Assembly: GCF_002217945.1 (NCBI RefSeq)
Contig: NZ_BCMG01000007.1
Coordinates: 62,001-126,000 of the forward strand
Length of the DNA: 64,000 bases
Direction: 5' to 3'
Origin: Secundilactobacillus silagei JCM 19001
Lineage (GTDB): Bacteria; Bacillota; Bacilli; Lactobacillales; Lactobacillaceae
Part shown: positions 25,068-34,380 of the stretch, piece after piece
How the letters are laid out: each line of letters starts with the position of its first letter
Position numbering within the stretch: position 1 is the stretch's first letter
The notes under the pieces: generated by a model
What the model saw: the letters and a program-made list of their open reading frames with translations, nothing else
Databases searched by the model: none
Told to the model about the DNA's origin: nothing
Translations under genes and position numbers: made by a program

Positions 25068-25145
25068 TTAGTTAGCCTATATATAAATTAACTAACAATA
25101 AAGAGTATAATCATTTAGTTAGCTTATGTCAATAGTGACTAACTA
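25068..25145. promoter_or_regulatory. promoter of 24493-25059 with two MarR-type operators
   Basis: On the minus strand -35 TTGACA (25132-25127) and -10 TATACT (25109-25104) are 17 bases apart. TAGTTAG...CTAACTA (25116-25145) overlaps the -35 and TTAGTTAG...AACTAAC (25068-25096) lies downstream of the -10, the same spacing as at the MarR promoter. Confidence 0.7.
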
Positions 25146-25232
25146 TTTTTAATGGTGGGCCAGCCATGTTAAGTATAATTCCGTGGGGCTTCCCATATTT
25201 TGCAGTACAATGCGCCTAAGGAAGTGATTCGG

Positions 25233-25901
25233 ATGAAAAAATCAATGATTAGCCTCATCACAGTCGCTGTATTAGCAGCCGTGGGGCTTAGTTTCTCAAC
25301 TCACGTCAGTGCTGCCACTAAAAAAGATGACAACTATGCTATTACTACACGCCAAGTTAAAGCCGGTAAAGTCACTTTACCAGCAAATACACGCGTTTTT
25401 GTTTGGTACAAATCAACAAGGAATCATCAAACCTACGCCTCTATTGATCTGCTTTCAATGAGTTATCGCATCCGGCACACAACGAAGGCCACTTCCATCA
25501 CGATTCCGTACAGCCATAATTTAAAAACAGTAAAGGGTCGCTATCCAAACCCTATCTGTATAGGAAAGGGCCATCAGCTCACCACTCAAAGTGCTTGGAC
25601 CAAAACGCCCAAGTTAACGTTCACCGCTGATAATAGGGTTGAATATTTTGCCAACGGCAATTTCGATCAGAAGCCAATCTCTTCGACCATGATCACCAAA
25701 ACCAAACAAAAGGGTCATATTACTTACTACTACGCCAAAAAGAACATGCTGAAGCTACCAGATAAACGAATCAGCAAAACGGGCAACTACCAGTATCGTC
25801 TAACCGTTCAAAGAAATAAGGTTGTCTTAGGTGCTTTATCGATCAGTTACTCCGTTGGCAGCAGCACAAATTATTTTTATGCACCAACTTTAAACGCGTA
25901 A
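25233..25901 (+). CDS. secreted hypothetical protein with signal peptide
   Basis: The 222-residue product starts MKKSMISLITVAVLAAVGLSF and has a likely signal-peptidase site after THVSA (about residue 28). The mature part is basic, rich in Lys, Thr and Tyr, with beta-type repeats, and has no LPXTG or lipobox, so it is probably released or loosely bound to the wall. The start at 25233 is chosen over 25200 because AAGGA lies before it and it opens the signal peptide. No family is recognised. Confidence 0.75.
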   Translation: MKKSMISLITVAVLAAVGLSFSTHVSAATKKDDNYAITTRQVKAGKVTLPANTRVFVWYKSTRNHQTYASIDLLSMSYRIRHTTKATSITIPYSHNLKTVKGRYPNPICIGKGHQLTTQSAWTKTPKLTFTADNRVEYFANGNFDQKPISSTMITKTKQKGHITYYYAKKNMLKLPDKRISKTGNYQYRLTVQRNKVVLGALSISYSVGSSTNYFYAPTLNA

Positions 25902-25909
25902 AATACAAA

Positions 25910-25957
25910 AACAGTTTGATCCACATCCATAATAGATGTGAATCAAACTACTTTTTC
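25910..25957 (+). terminator. terminator after the secreted-protein gene
   Basis: CAGTTTGATCCACATC pairs with GATGTGAATCAAACT, followed by a T-containing run. Confidence 0.8.
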
Positions 25958-26036
25958 CGCTATGAATAGATGACCATTTGCGACAGCAATCAACCTGTTT
26001 AGCTGACTGAGTAACACTGAATAAATGTAGTGGAGT

Positions 26037-26176
26037 AAAAACTGGCAGCTCGTGGTAAAAAAAGCAGTTAGCTTCCGTCTTTTGGAAGCTAACTGCTTTG
26101 CGCAGACGGAGGAGATCCGCCCTGAACGAAGTGAGGTGCTAGCTCCGGAGCAAGCCACGACGAACTGCTGGTTTTT
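26037..26176. repeat. 140-bp element with inverted ends and internal perfect hairpin
   Basis: The ends AAAAACTGGCAGCTCGTGG and CCACGACGAACTGCTGGTTTTT are imperfect inverted repeats. Inside, AAAGCAGTTAGCTTCC (26061-26076) pairs perfectly with GGAAGCTAACTGCTTT (26084-26099), followed on the minus strand by T7. The rest contains GGAG/CTCC-type short palindromes. It lies between converging genes and looks unlike the other hairpin family here. Together with the terminators it accounts for the gap 25902-26296. Confidence 0.65.
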
Positions 26177-26226
26177 GCGCAACGAAATGAACCCTTAGCA
26201 AATCCCCTACCCCAAATTAGAAAGAC

Positions 26227-26261
26227 AAAAAGCACCTCGAGAAAAATCCCGAGATGCTTTT
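26227..26261. terminator. terminator after the phosphoketolase gene
   Basis: AAAAGCACCTCG pairs with CGAGATGCTTTT (one mismatch), with T-runs in both directions. Confidence 0.8.
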
Positions 26262-26296
26262 CAGTGTCATTTAAACAGTTAAATTACTGATTTAAA

Positions 26297-28675
26297 CTAC
26301 TTGAGTGGAGTCCACTTCCAGTTAGTTACTTCTGGCATATCAGTACCGTTTTCACGGATGTAAGCAGTATGCTTAGCAACCATGTCATCCATACGTTGTT
26401 CGAAGTATGCACCCTTTACAGCGTATTCAGGCATGCTGAGTAAGGCATCCTTAGCCAAGTGGTAACGGTCGAGTTCGTTCAAGACACGCATGTCAAATGG
26501 TGTGGTGATATCACCGTTTTCACGGTAACCATGAACACGAAGGTTATGGTTGTGACGATCGAAGAACATATCACGAACTAAGTCTTCATAACCATGGAAG
26601 GCGAAGATAACTGGCTTGTCAGTGGTGAAGTAACGGTCGAATTCTTCGTCACTCAGGCCACGAGGGTCTTTCTTAGGTGAACGAAGTCTCAACAGGTCAA
26701 CCACGTTGATGACACGCATCTTCAATTCAGGGAATTCGTCATGCAGCAATGAAACTGCGGCGAAGACTTCCCAAGTTGGTTCACTACCAGCGGCAGCGAA
26801 GACAACGTCAGGTTCTTGACCCTGATCAGTTGAAGCCCAGTCGATGTAACCTAAACCATTGTGAACCAAGTTAGTAGCTTCATCGATTGAGAACCATTGT
26901 GGGCGTGGGTGCTTTGAAGTAACTAACAAGTTGATTGTTTGATAGCTACGGAAAGCAACGTCGGCAACGGCAAGCAATGTGTTAGCATCACCTGGCAGGT
27001 ATTCACGGATGAGTTCTGGTTTCTTCTCATACAAGTGAGTTAACATACCTGGGTCTTGGTGAGTGTAACCATTGTGGTCTTGCTGGAAGACAGTTGAAGT
27101 ATCCACGAAGTTCAATGAAGGATACTGCTTACGCCATGTTTGTTCTGAAGCTTTACGTAACCACTTCATGTGTTGAGTCAACATTGAGTCAACGACACGA
27201 CCAAATGATTCGTAAGTTGCGAAGAAACCATGACGACCAGTTAAGACGTAACCTTCCAACCAGCCTTCAGCTTGGTGTTCTGAAAGTTGTGAGTCAATTA
27301 CACGGCCTTGAGGTGCCATGTTTTCGTCATTAGGTTCCTTGATAGGTTCTTCCCATTGACGCTTACCAGTATCAAGCATTGAGTACAGACGGTTTGACTT
27401 AGTTTCATCAGGACCGAATGCACGGAAGTTGGTAGGGTTCAACTTCATGGTGTCAGCAACCCAGTCAGACCAAACGATCATGTCTTGAGCAGTGATAGCA
27501 CCTGGAGTCTTAACTTTAATCGCGTATTTCTTGTAGTCAGGTAACTTCAATGGTTCTGGCTTGATCCCACCATTAGTGATAGGGTTCATGGCCATCCGTT
27601 GTTCGCCCTTAGGTGCCATGTCGCGAACTTCTTGCTTGATGGTACCATCGGCATTGAAGAAGTCTTCTGGCTTGTATGACTTCAGCCAGCTAACTAATTG
27701 ATCAGCATGTTCCATTGCGCCTGAGGCAATTGGTAGCGGAACTTGGTGAGCACGGAATGAACCTTCAACAGGGTTACCATCGAAGTCTTCCTTAGGACCA
27801 GTCCAGCCTTTAGGTGAACGGAAGATGATCATTGGCCAGTTAGGTAATGAATTGTCATTGTTTTCGCGGGCATTCTTTTGAATGGCCTTGATCTTCTTAA
27901 TGGCTTCATCCATAGCCTTAGCCATGTCTTCATGAACCGGTTCGTGATCGTCAGGGTTCTTAACTTCAACGAACTCTGGATCCCAGCCCATACCTTTGAA
28001 GTAGCTAGTCAAGTCTTCATCACTCATCCGTGAAAGGATGGTTGGGTTAGAAATCTTGAAGCCGTTCATGTTAATAATTGGTAAAACAGCACCATCTTTG
28101 ATTGGGTTGATGAACTTGTCTGAGAACCATGATGTTGCTAATGGACCAGTTTCAGATTCACCATCACCAATTTCAACAGCGGCAATTACGTCTGGGTTAT
28201 CTAAGATTGCACCAGTACCGTGTGAAAGTGAGTAACCAAGTTCGCCACCTTCGTGGATTGAACCTGGTGTTTCAGGAGCAGCATGTGAAGCAACGCCACC
28301 TGGGAATGAGAATTGCTTGAATAACTTCTGAAGACCTTTTTCGTCTTGAGAAATGTTTGGGTAGATTTCTGAGTAGCTGCCGTCAAGATATGAGTTAGAA
28401 ACCATAACTTGACCACCATGACCTGAACCTTCGATGTAAAACATGTTCAAATCATACTTCTTAATAACCCGGTTTAAGTGGGCATAAATGAAGTTTTGAG
28501 AAACAATAGTTCCCCAGTGACCAATAGGCTTAATCTTAACATCATCTGAGGTTAAGTCGCGGTTCAATAATGGGTTGTCCCGTAAGTAAAGTTGGCCAAC
28601 AGACAAATAGTTGGCTGCACGCCAATACGTGTCAACGCCTTCCAAATACTGTTTGGAATCGTAATCTTCTGCCAT
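26297..28675 (-). CDS. xpkA: xylulose-5-phosphate/fructose-6-phosphate phosphoketolase
   Basis: The 792-residue thiamine-diphosphate enzyme splits xylulose-5-phosphate into acetyl phosphate and glyceraldehyde-3-phosphate, the key step of heterolactic fermentation. Family blocks include [28 protein letters not shown]-like [23 protein letters not shown] and GDGESETGP, which bind ThDP and Mg. The length is normal. The ATG follows AAGGAG. A promoter and a structured leader precede it. It is monocistronic; the GntR-type regulator upstream is on the same strand but ends with its own terminator. Confidence 0.95.
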   Translation of the reverse strand: MAEDYDSKQYLEGVDTYWRAANYLSVGQLYLRDNPLLNRDLTSDDVKIKPIGHWGTIVSQNFIYAHLNRVIKKYDLNMFYIEGSGHGGQVMVSNSYLDGSYSEIYPNISQDEKGLQKLFKQFSFPGGVASHAAPETPGSIHEGGELGYSLSHGTGAILDNPDVIAAVEIGDGESETGPLATSWFSDKFINPIKDGAVLPIINMNGFKISNPTILSRMSDEDLTSYFKGMGWDPEFVEVKNPDDHEPVHEDMAKAMDEAIKKIKAIQKNARENNDNSLPNWPMIIFRSPKGWTGPKEDFDGNPVEGSFRAHQVPLPIASGAMEHADQLVSWLKSYKPEDFFNADGTIKQEVRDMAPKGEQRMAMNPITNGGIKPEPLKLPDYKKYAIKVKTPGAITAQDMIVWSDWVADTMKLNPTNFRAFGPDETKSNRLYSMLDTGKRQWEEPIKEPNDENMAPQGRVIDSQLSEHQAEGWLEGYVLTGRHGFFATYESFGRVVDSMLTQHMKWLRKASEQTWRKQYPSLNFVDTSTVFQQDHNGYTHQDPGMLTHLYEKKPELIREYLPGDANTLLAVADVAFRSYQTINLLVTSKHPRPQWFSIDEATNLVHNGLGYIDWASTDQGQEPDVVFAAAGSEPTWEVFAAVSLLHDEFPELKMRVINVVDLLRLRSPKKDPRGLSDEEFDRYFTTDKPVIFAFHGYEDLVRDMFFDRHNHNLRVHGYRENGDITTPFDMRVLNELDRYHLAKDALLSMPEYAVKGAYFEQRMDDMVAKHTAYIRENGTDMPEVTNWKWTPLK

Positions 28676-28740
28676 TAGAGTAACACTCCTTTTGATTGAT
28701 TAAAGATAACTGCACGACGTAATCATTGCAGTTGAAAAAT

Positions 28741-28816
28741 GGTGTGTTAATTACCAGATACAAATTGACCCGATAATTTACACACCTTATGATAGTCCCA
28801 TTTACATAAAAGTCAA
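28741..28816 (-). promoter_or_regulatory. phosphoketolase promoter and 5' leader hairpin
   Basis: On the minus strand TTGACT (28816-28811), a 16-base spacer and TATCAT (28794-28789) form a good promoter. The transcript would start close to GGTGTGT (28786-28780), which pairs with ACACACC (28747-28741), a hairpin at the very 5' end. A second hairpin, AACTGCA/TGCAGTT, lies further down the leader. Such 5' hairpins can stabilise messengers. Confidence 0.6.
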
Positions 28817-28946
28817 CCGCTCTGAAAATTGATACGGTCCAATTCTTAGACATAATCAAGTTACTGCAGTTCAACCGCTTATAAGACTGATGACAGCAAG
28901 CTTTTTACACCCTGAATGCCACGCTTTCACCAGCACTGATAGCATG

Positions 28947-28980
28947 AAAAAAAACCAGCCTGCGATAATCGCCAGCTGGT
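28947..28980 (-). terminator. terminator after the GntR-family gene
   Basis: On the minus strand ACCAGCTGGCGAT pairs with ATCGCAGGCTGGT (single-base bulge each side), followed by TTTTTTTT. Confidence 0.85.
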
Positions 28981-28996
28981 CTCTTCAATCAATATT

Positions 28997-29725
28997 CTAT
29001 TCTTCATCCAAAGTAACAAACGTATTGTAATTAAAGTAATCATACCGCAACCGCATATTAGAAACTTCAAACGGTGTACCATCATCCAAGAAGAAGATGC
29101 CTTCCATAATAGCCACTGGTTCATTGGGCTTCAATGTCAGCAGCTCTTGATCTTCTTCATTTGACGGGGCCACTTTAACCGTCATAAACGACTTGGTCAC
29201 TACCTTGTTTTGAACGTCTTCCAAATAGTTAAAAATCGAACCTGACACGACCTTTTGGGATAGCTCCGGTGCAATTTTTATCGGGATAAACCCCCGTTCA
29301 ACCATAAAGGGATGTTCATCAAATAACCGCAGGCGCTTAATTTCATACACAAAATCGCCCTTTTCTAAGAACAGATCTTGCTGCATTTCTTCATTAGCAG
29401 GAACTACTTTGAAGGATAGCAACTTAATGCCCTGTGTTTGGCCGTCATTCTTAAAACTGTCAGTGATTCCCAAATTTGAACCTTCATAATGAAAAATCGT
29501 TTGATTCTTCATGTATAATGGGTTAATAAACGTCCCAGAACCACGTTTCTTAAAAATAATCCCTTGATTTGCTAAAACACTAAGTGCTCGCTTGATTGAA
29601 CTGCGACTGACGTTGTATGCTTCACTTAGGCTTCGTTCATCCGGTAGTCGTTTGTTTGGAAACTGATTATCGTGAATTCGTGACTTTAAGTCATGCAATA
29701 CTCTTCTGTAAACTAAATCTGCCAT
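28997..29725 (-). CDS. GntR-family regulator, HutC/UTRA type
   Basis: The 242-residue regulator has an N-terminal winged helix (RLPDERSLSEAYNVSRSSIKRALSVLANQGI region, residues 25-60, with GSGTF after it) and a C-terminal UTRA ligand domain (residues 85-235). Such proteins usually sense a sugar phosphate or small metabolite. It lies upstream of the phosphoketolase gene on the same strand but is separated by a terminator. Control of xpkA is possible but unproven. The ATG follows GGGAG. Confidence 0.88.
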   Translation of the reverse strand: MADLVYRRVLHDLKSRIHDNQFPNKRLPDERSLSEAYNVSRSSIKRALSVLANQGIIFKKRGSGTFINPLYMKNQTIFHYEGSNLGITDSFKNDGQTQGIKLLSFKVVPANEEMQQDLFLEKGDFVYEIKRLRLFDEHPFMVERGFIPIKIAPELSQKVVSGSIFNYLEDVQNKVVTKSFMTVKVAPSNEEDQELLTLKPNEPVAIMEGIFFLDDGTPFEVSNMRLRYDYFNYNTFVTLDEE

Positions 29726-29885
29726 TCCAATCTCCCTCGCAACCAGCTTTACTGATTTTATAATTGAATCGAGTATAACAGATTTTACAACTTTCGGATA
29801 GATTGAAACGAACTATTAAGCAAATTGGTCCTTATTAATTATTCATCTGGGCTGTACCAAATTATTTAAGTAAGGAATGATTCTC

Positions 29886-30398
29886 ATGTCAAAAAAGAAA
29901 AAAGCCAGCAAATTACATAAAACCCTAGTCGAACAGATCCTCGATAAGGCTAAGATCAGCTATACGCAAATGTCCTTTGCCACCCACGAGGCCGGTGACG
30001 TTCAGCAAATGGATATTGATGAAAGTACTATCGATCAGCACATCATCTACAAAACACTGGTGGCTTCAGGTAAAACGACCGGTCCCGTAGTGGGTGTTCT
30101 TCCTATAGATACACACCTGGACCTCAAAAAATTGGCCAAGGCTTCCGGCAACAAAAAGGTCAACATGGTGCCATTAAAGGAACTCGTTAAAACGACGGGT
30201 TACGAACACGGTGCCAACACACCAATTGGTATCTGGGAAAAGTTAAAGTACCCGGTTTACTTCGATAACACCGCTCAAGAACAAGGCGAAATCATTGTCT
30301 CTTCCGGACAAATCGGCCGGTCAGTGAAGGTCAACGCCGAAGCGGTCTGCAAATTGGTACACGGTGAATTTACGGATTTACTGGAGAAAGAAGAATAG
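29886..30398 (+). CDS. ybaK: YbaK/EbsC-type Cys-tRNA(Pro) deacylase
   Basis: The 170-residue single-domain editing protein removes cysteine wrongly attached to tRNA-Pro. Visible motifs are KTLVASG (with the conserved Lys), VVGVLPIDTHLDLKKLAKASG, GANTPIGIWEK and VSSGQIGRSVKV. A frame from 29877 is possible, but there AAGGA would overlap the start; the ATG at 29886 has the right spacing. It is alone on its strand and runs toward the hairpin element copy 5. Confidence 0.88.
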   Translation: MSKKKKASKLHKTLVEQILDKAKISYTQMSFATHEAGDVQQMDIDESTIDQHIIYKTLVASGKTTGPVVGVLPIDTHLDLKKLAKASGNKKVNMVPLKELVKTTGYEHGANTPIGIWEKLKYPVYFDNTAQEQGEIIVSSGQIGRSVKVNAEAVCKLVHGEFTDLLEKEE

Positions 30399-30410
30399 TT
30401 CTTTTAGGCT

Positions 30411-30530
30411 GCCTAATCGGGCTCAAACGAGCAAAGAGTTGCATATAAGCAAAGGCACCACAAATCCAAGTTCGGGATTTATGGTGCCTTTACTTATACT
30501 CCACTCTCTAAACGCTCGTTTTCGCACCTT
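30411..30530 (-). repeat. long hairpin element, copy 5 (single), next to the HD-hydrolase stop codon
   Basis: The arms CGAGC/GCTCG, AGAGT/ACTCT and TATAAGCAAAGGCACCA/TGGTGCCTTTACTTATA pair, with tip AAATCC-aagttc-GGGATTT. The right end CGCACCTT lies one base from the stop codon at 30532-30534. This is the only locus with a single copy. Confidence 0.85.
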
Positions 30531-30531
30531 G

Positions 30532-31200
30532 TTACTTTAATCCATTCCACTCCGCTTTAAAATCTTCCAAGAATCTCGTCATCGTCTTCTGACGTTCCTT
30601 GGCGATCCTTTTGGCTACCGGAGTGTTCATACTATCTGATAGTTTCAGCAATTTTTCGTAGAAATGATTAATGATGGTTTCATTATCCAAATTACGGTAT
30701 TCCGCCTTAGTCATACTGGTTCGAGGCTTAATTTGGGGATCATAGATTTTTTCGCTATGATGGCCACCGTAGTAAATCGCCCTGGTAATCCCAATGGCGC
30801 CAATCGCGTCCAGCCGATCCGCATCCTGCACGATTTGACCCTCTAACGGTAACGGGTGCTGATCATCCGTCAGCGATTTACTAAATGACATATTGTTAAT
30901 AATAAACATGATCGTCTGCACTTGATCCGGGCCGAACTCAATCGAACTCAAAAACTTCTCAACGCCACGTTGCGCCGTTAAGACATCCGAAACCAGCTTA
31001 TCATCGATCACATCATGTAAATAGGCTGAACCGAGTGTGATCAAATAGTCCGCTGACGGTTCTTCTGCCATCAGCATTTTCGCATTGGTCACTACCCGGT
31101 TAATGTGGTCGATTCCATGCCCAGTTGCATCACCCGCTAATTTTTGCGAGGTATATTTTTTTATTGCAGCTAATTGCTCAGTTGCTTCCAAGTCGCTCAC
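30532..31200 (-). CDS. HD-domain phosphohydrolase
   Basis: The 222-residue protein has the metal-binding HD pattern: GHGIDHINRV (first His), AYLHDVIDD (His-Asp) and a distal Asp in VQDADRLDAIGAIGITRAI, as in YedJ-like hydrolases. Substrates in the family are usually nucleotides or phosphate esters, and the one here is unknown. The proposed GTG start at 31200 has only a weak ribosome binding site. It is transcribed alone, with copy 5 of the hairpin family at its 3' end. Confidence 0.85.
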   Translation of the reverse strand: MSDLEATEQLAAIKKYTSQKLAGDATGHGIDHINRVVTNAKMLMAEEPSADYLITLGSAYLHDVIDDKLVSDVLTAQRGVEKFLSSIEFGPDQVQTIMFIINNMSFSKSLTDDQHPLPLEGQIVQDADRLDAIGAIGITRAIYYGGHHSEKIYDPQIKPRTSMTKAEYRNLDNETIINHFYEKLLKLSDSMNTPVAKRIAKERQKTMTRFLEDFKAEWNGLK

Positions 31201-31435
31201 CTAAACTTTCTCAATAATAAAAAATATCATACTTTATTTTTATTAAAATCAAATTAGAAAGCATTCCACTTAAAAAGTTTACAGAACAACTTTTTTGTAT
31301 TTTATGATAGTCATTATGCTATCAAATCATCTGTCAATGGCTGACGGCTGGTTTGATATAATCACTTGCGTCACCCGCGTAAACATGCTAAATTCAGATG
31401 AGAAATAGATTAATCAAAGGAGGTCCATTGTTTCT

Positions 31436-32188
31436 ATGACACCAGTATCCTTTAAAGGACTTTCGCTTGGTAGCGGAATCCCTAAAATTTGCGTTCCTAT
31501 TACGGGCGCTGATTCAAATACTGTCATTGGTCAAGCCGGTGAAGCTGTTTCATCAGCCGCTGACATTGCTGAATGGCGACTCGATTACTTTAACGATTTA
31601 GAAGATACCGCAAGCATTATTTCAACCGCTAACCGTTTGATTGAGATCCTTGGTGATCTCCCACTGATCATCACTCTGCGCGACCGTGCTGAAGGCGGTA
31701 AACGCCAAATTGCTGACGCGGACTATCTCAATCTCTACACGCAGCTCGTGGCTCGTACTGAAGTCACCGCCATCGACGTCGAATGGCAACGTGACCCCAC
31801 CATTACGGCACAGCTGATCACCCTTGCCCATGCGCACCAGGTACGCACAATCATCAGCCATCATGAATTTGAGCACACCCCAACTAAAACTGTGATGGTC
31901 GACCAGCTCACCAAAATGGCTCAATTAAACGGTGACGTGGTCAAACTCGCCGTCATGCCCGCCAGTAACGATGACGTCTTAAACCTGATGGTGGCCACCC
32001 ACGAAGCCAGCCAGCAGTTATCACAGCCCATCATTACCATGGCAATGGGCTCACTGGGTGCGGTTACCCGGGTCGCGGGCCAGACCTTTAACAGCGTCTT
32101 AACCTTTGCGACCACTTCGAACCTGTCAGCTCCGGGTCAGTTAACCGTGGATCAAACCCGCCGGATCTTGAAAATTATTGCACAATGA
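31436..32188 (+). CDS. aroD: type I 3-dehydroquinate dehydratase
   Basis: The 250-residue enzyme makes 3-dehydroshikimate in aromatic amino acid synthesis through a Schiff base. Family marks are KICVPITG at the N-terminus, AEWRLDYF, ISHHEFEHTP with the catalytic His, and VKLAVMP with the Schiff-base Lys (about residue 165). It is not next to other aro genes. AAAGGAGG lies 12 bases before the ATG, a little long. The 235-base gap upstream has a TATAAT at about 31357 and nothing else clear. Confidence 0.9.
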   Translation: MTPVSFKGLSLGSGIPKICVPITGADSNTVIGQAGEAVSSAADIAEWRLDYFNDLEDTASIISTANRLIEILGDLPLIITLRDRAEGGKRQIADADYLNLYTQLVARTEVTAIDVEWQRDPTITAQLITLAHAHQVRTIISHHEFEHTPTKTVMVDQLTKMAQLNGDVVKLAVMPASNDDVLNLMVATHEASQQLSQPIITMAMGSLGAVTRVAGQTFNSVLTFATTSNLSAPGQLTVDQTRRILKIIAQ

Positions 32189-32289
32189 AGTTTGATTTAG
32201 CAGTAGTTGCGCTACAATTAATGGTGAATCAGTCAAAAATGAGGGTTTAACGGTGTAAGACTTGGTAAATAAGAATTTTATCAAAATTA

Positions 32290-32318
32290 TTGAAACAGCT
32301 TACACTATCTGCTATATT
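32290..32318 (+). promoter_or_regulatory. rbsK promoter with cre-like site
   Basis: TTGAAA (32290-32295), a 17-base spacer and TATATT (32313-32318). TGAAACAGCTTACA at 32291-32304 resembles a cre box with one central mismatch and overlaps the -35. Confidence 0.6.
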
Positions 32319-32334
32319 ATTAAGTGAAAGATAC

Positions 32335-32348
32335 GTAAAACGTTTTAC
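32335..32348. promoter_or_regulatory. perfect palindrome downstream of the rbsK promoter
   Basis: GTAAAACGTTTTAC is a perfect 14-bp palindrome of the kind bound by LacI-family repressors such as RbsR, placed about 17 bases after the -10, where it would act as a roadblock operator. Confidence 0.65.
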
Positions 32349-32397
32349 TTAACTTTAATCGTAGAAAAATTCACAATTTGAAATGAGGTTTATTAAA

Positions 32398-33330
32398 ATG
32401 ACTAATCGCGTAACCGTAATTGGTAGTTTAAATGTTGATACGATCCTGGAAATCCCCCGTTTACCTAAGCCTGGCGAAACCCTTGCCATGGGTGATCAAT
32501 CCTTTGCCGGTGGCGGTAAGGGTTCCAACCAAGGAATTGCTGCAGGACGTGCCGGTGCTGACACCCACTTCATTGGTAAGATCGGTGATGACGCCAACGG
32601 TAAGTTTATGGTCAAATCCATGACTGACTCTGGCATTAACGTTGATCAAGTGACCGTCACTAAAGAAGCTAAAACTGGTCAGGCCTTCATCTTACTAGAC
32701 AAGAACGGTCAAAATTCAATCTTAGTTTACGGCGGTGCTAACCAAGTTCTTTCCACCAAAGACGTTGATAACGCTAAGGATATTATCGCTAATAGCGACT
32801 TTATCATTACCCAGTTTGAAACCCCTCTGGCAGTTGCTGAAGCAGCCTTCAAGGTTGCCAAGGACAATAACGTGGTCACCATTTTGAACCCGGCACCCGC
32901 CCAGGAAGCAATTCCAGCCAGCCTGCTCGCGGTTAGTGACCTCGTTGTGCCAAACGAAACTGAATGCCAGACGTTAACTGGTGTTGAGATCACCGATGAA
33001 GCTTCCATGATCAAAGGGGCTGAAAAGCTCCACGCCATGGGTGCTAAGGGTGTCATCATCACCGTTGGTAGTAAGGGGGCCTTCTACCACACAGCCGATG
33101 GCAACTACGGTTTCGTCGATGCTTTCAAAGTTAACGCTGTTGATACCACCGCTGCCGGTGATACCTTTATCGGTGCTTTGAGTTCTCAACTAAAACCTGA
33201 CCTTAGCAACTTAGCCGAAGCTATCCGCTTCGCTAACCGGGCCTCATCCATTACCGTACAACGAATGGGTGCTCACCCTTCAATTCCAACTTTAGCTGAA
33301 ATTGACGCCGCTGAAAAAGCTGCTAAATAA
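32398..33330 (+). CDS. rbsK: ribokinase
   Basis: The 310-residue PfkB-family kinase phosphorylates ribose to ribose-5-phosphate, which can feed the phosphoketolase pathway. It has VIGSLNVDTILEIPRLPKPGET, GGKGSNQ at the substrate site and the C-terminal DTTAAGDTFIGAL with the catalytic Asp. The start at 32398 has GAGG nine bases upstream and fits the family N-terminus; 32383 is a shadow start. There is no rbsD, rbsU or rbsR next to it. Confidence 0.92.
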   Translation: MTNRVTVIGSLNVDTILEIPRLPKPGETLAMGDQSFAGGGKGSNQGIAAGRAGADTHFIGKIGDDANGKFMVKSMTDSGINVDQVTVTKEAKTGQAFILLDKNGQNSILVYGGANQVLSTKDVDNAKDIIANSDFIITQFETPLAVAEAAFKVAKDNNVVTILNPAPAQEAIPASLLAVSDLVVPNETECQTLTGVEITDEASMIKGAEKLHAMGAKGVIITVGSKGAFYHTADGNYGFVDAFKVNAVDTTAAGDTFIGALSSQLKPDLSNLAEAIRFANRASSITVQRMGAHPSIPTLAEIDAAEKAAK

Positions 33331-33345
33331 TTTAAATTCGAATCT

Positions 33346-33381
33346 AAAAAAATCACCTAACATTTTGCTAGGTGATTTTTT
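33346..33381. terminator. bidirectional terminator after rbsK
   Basis: AAAAAATCACCTA pairs with TAGGTGATTTTTT, with T-runs on both strands for the converging genes. Confidence 0.9.
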
Positions 33382-33390
33382 GTCGTTCTA

Positions 33391-34335
33391 CTAATCATTG
33401 GTCACGATCACTTCTCCAGCCGTTGGATTGGCCATCACAAAATCATGAGCGGCGACAATTTCAGTCAACGGAAAGACTTTAGAAATCGGAATAGTAATGT
33501 CGTGCGCGTTAATCACCTGAAATAGCTCATCGATCATCGCCTGATCCACAAAACCAGAATCATAATCTGTGAGATAGCGATTTTGTAAATCAAATGGTGA
33601 GAAATCCTTCATCATCCACTCACCGGCTAACAAACCGACTACACAGCAAGTTCCACCAACAACCACGTGACTAAGTGAATCATTAGCGGTTGCCGTACCC
33701 ACCAGATCCACGATACCATCAAACATTTGCGTAGTATCCAATTGACCGGCTTTGTCTAAAATGACATCAGCCGCACCAGCAGCCGTTAATAGCGAAAAGC
33801 GTTCAGGTTTCCGGGTTGTCGCGGTAACTTTGAGTCCAATTGCCTTTGCCAGCTTGATCATTGCTAACCCCACTGCACTAGTTCCACCACGAACCAGCAT
33901 GGATTGACCAGCCGACAACCGCAAACTCTTAATTGAACCCCAAGCGGTCACAAACGTTTCGGGATACTGTGCCAGCGATACCCAGTCACCATCGTAATCA
34001 ACGGTAAAAAGTTGGTTATTGGGGACCAATGCGTATTCTTCATAACTGCCATCAAAATCTCGACCGAAACCACCGTTCAATGTAATTACCCGCTGGCCTA
34101 ATTTCAGGCCAGAATCAGGCGCGGTTTGATAAATCTCACCTACTGCTTCAACACCAATAACCCGTGGAAATTTCACGTCGGGTGAACCGCCTTCTCGCGT
34201 CAGCACCTCGTATCGGTGAACACCAAACGCGTGAATTTTTAGCACTGAATGTGTTGCATCAGCGCTTGGTATTGGTCGATCGACAATGTCTAAAACGTCT
34301 GAGTTACCGGGTTGGTTAATCACAACTGCTTTCAT
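33391..34335 (-). CDS. zinc-independent quinone oxidoreductase-like alcohol dehydrogenase (MDR superfamily)
   Basis: The 314-residue enzyme has the MDR fold: an N-terminal GroES-like domain (MKAVVINQPGNSDVLDI) and a Rossmann domain with VRGGTSAVGLAMIKLAKAIGLKVTATTR (residues about 145-172, an NADPH site). Zinc-binding cysteines are absent, as in quinone oxidoreductases. It is divergent from a MerR regulator that probably activates it in response to a reactive aldehyde, quinone or drug. The ATG follows GGAGGT. Confidence 0.85.
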   Translation of the reverse strand: MKAVVINQPGNSDVLDIVDRPIPSADATHSVLKIHAFGVHRYEVLTREGGSPDVKFPRVIGVEAVGEIYQTAPDSGLKLGQRVITLNGGFGRDFDGSYEEYALVPNNQLFTVDYDGDWVSLAQYPETFVTAWGSIKSLRLSAGQSMLVRGGTSAVGLAMIKLAKAIGLKVTATTRKPERFSLLTAAGAADVILDKAGQLDTTQMFDGIVDLVGTATANDSLSHVVVGGTCCVVGLLAGEWMMKDFSPFDLQNRYLTDYDSGFVDQAMIDELFQVINAHDITIPISKVFPLTEIVAAHDFVMANPTAGEVIVTND

Positions 34336-34380
34336 AAAATAAAACCTCCAAATATCGTTAAGTGACTTATCAATGACTCT

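Noticed and set aside
25943-26182. 79-codon minus-strand frame
   Set aside because: It reads through the 140-base palindromic element and a terminator.
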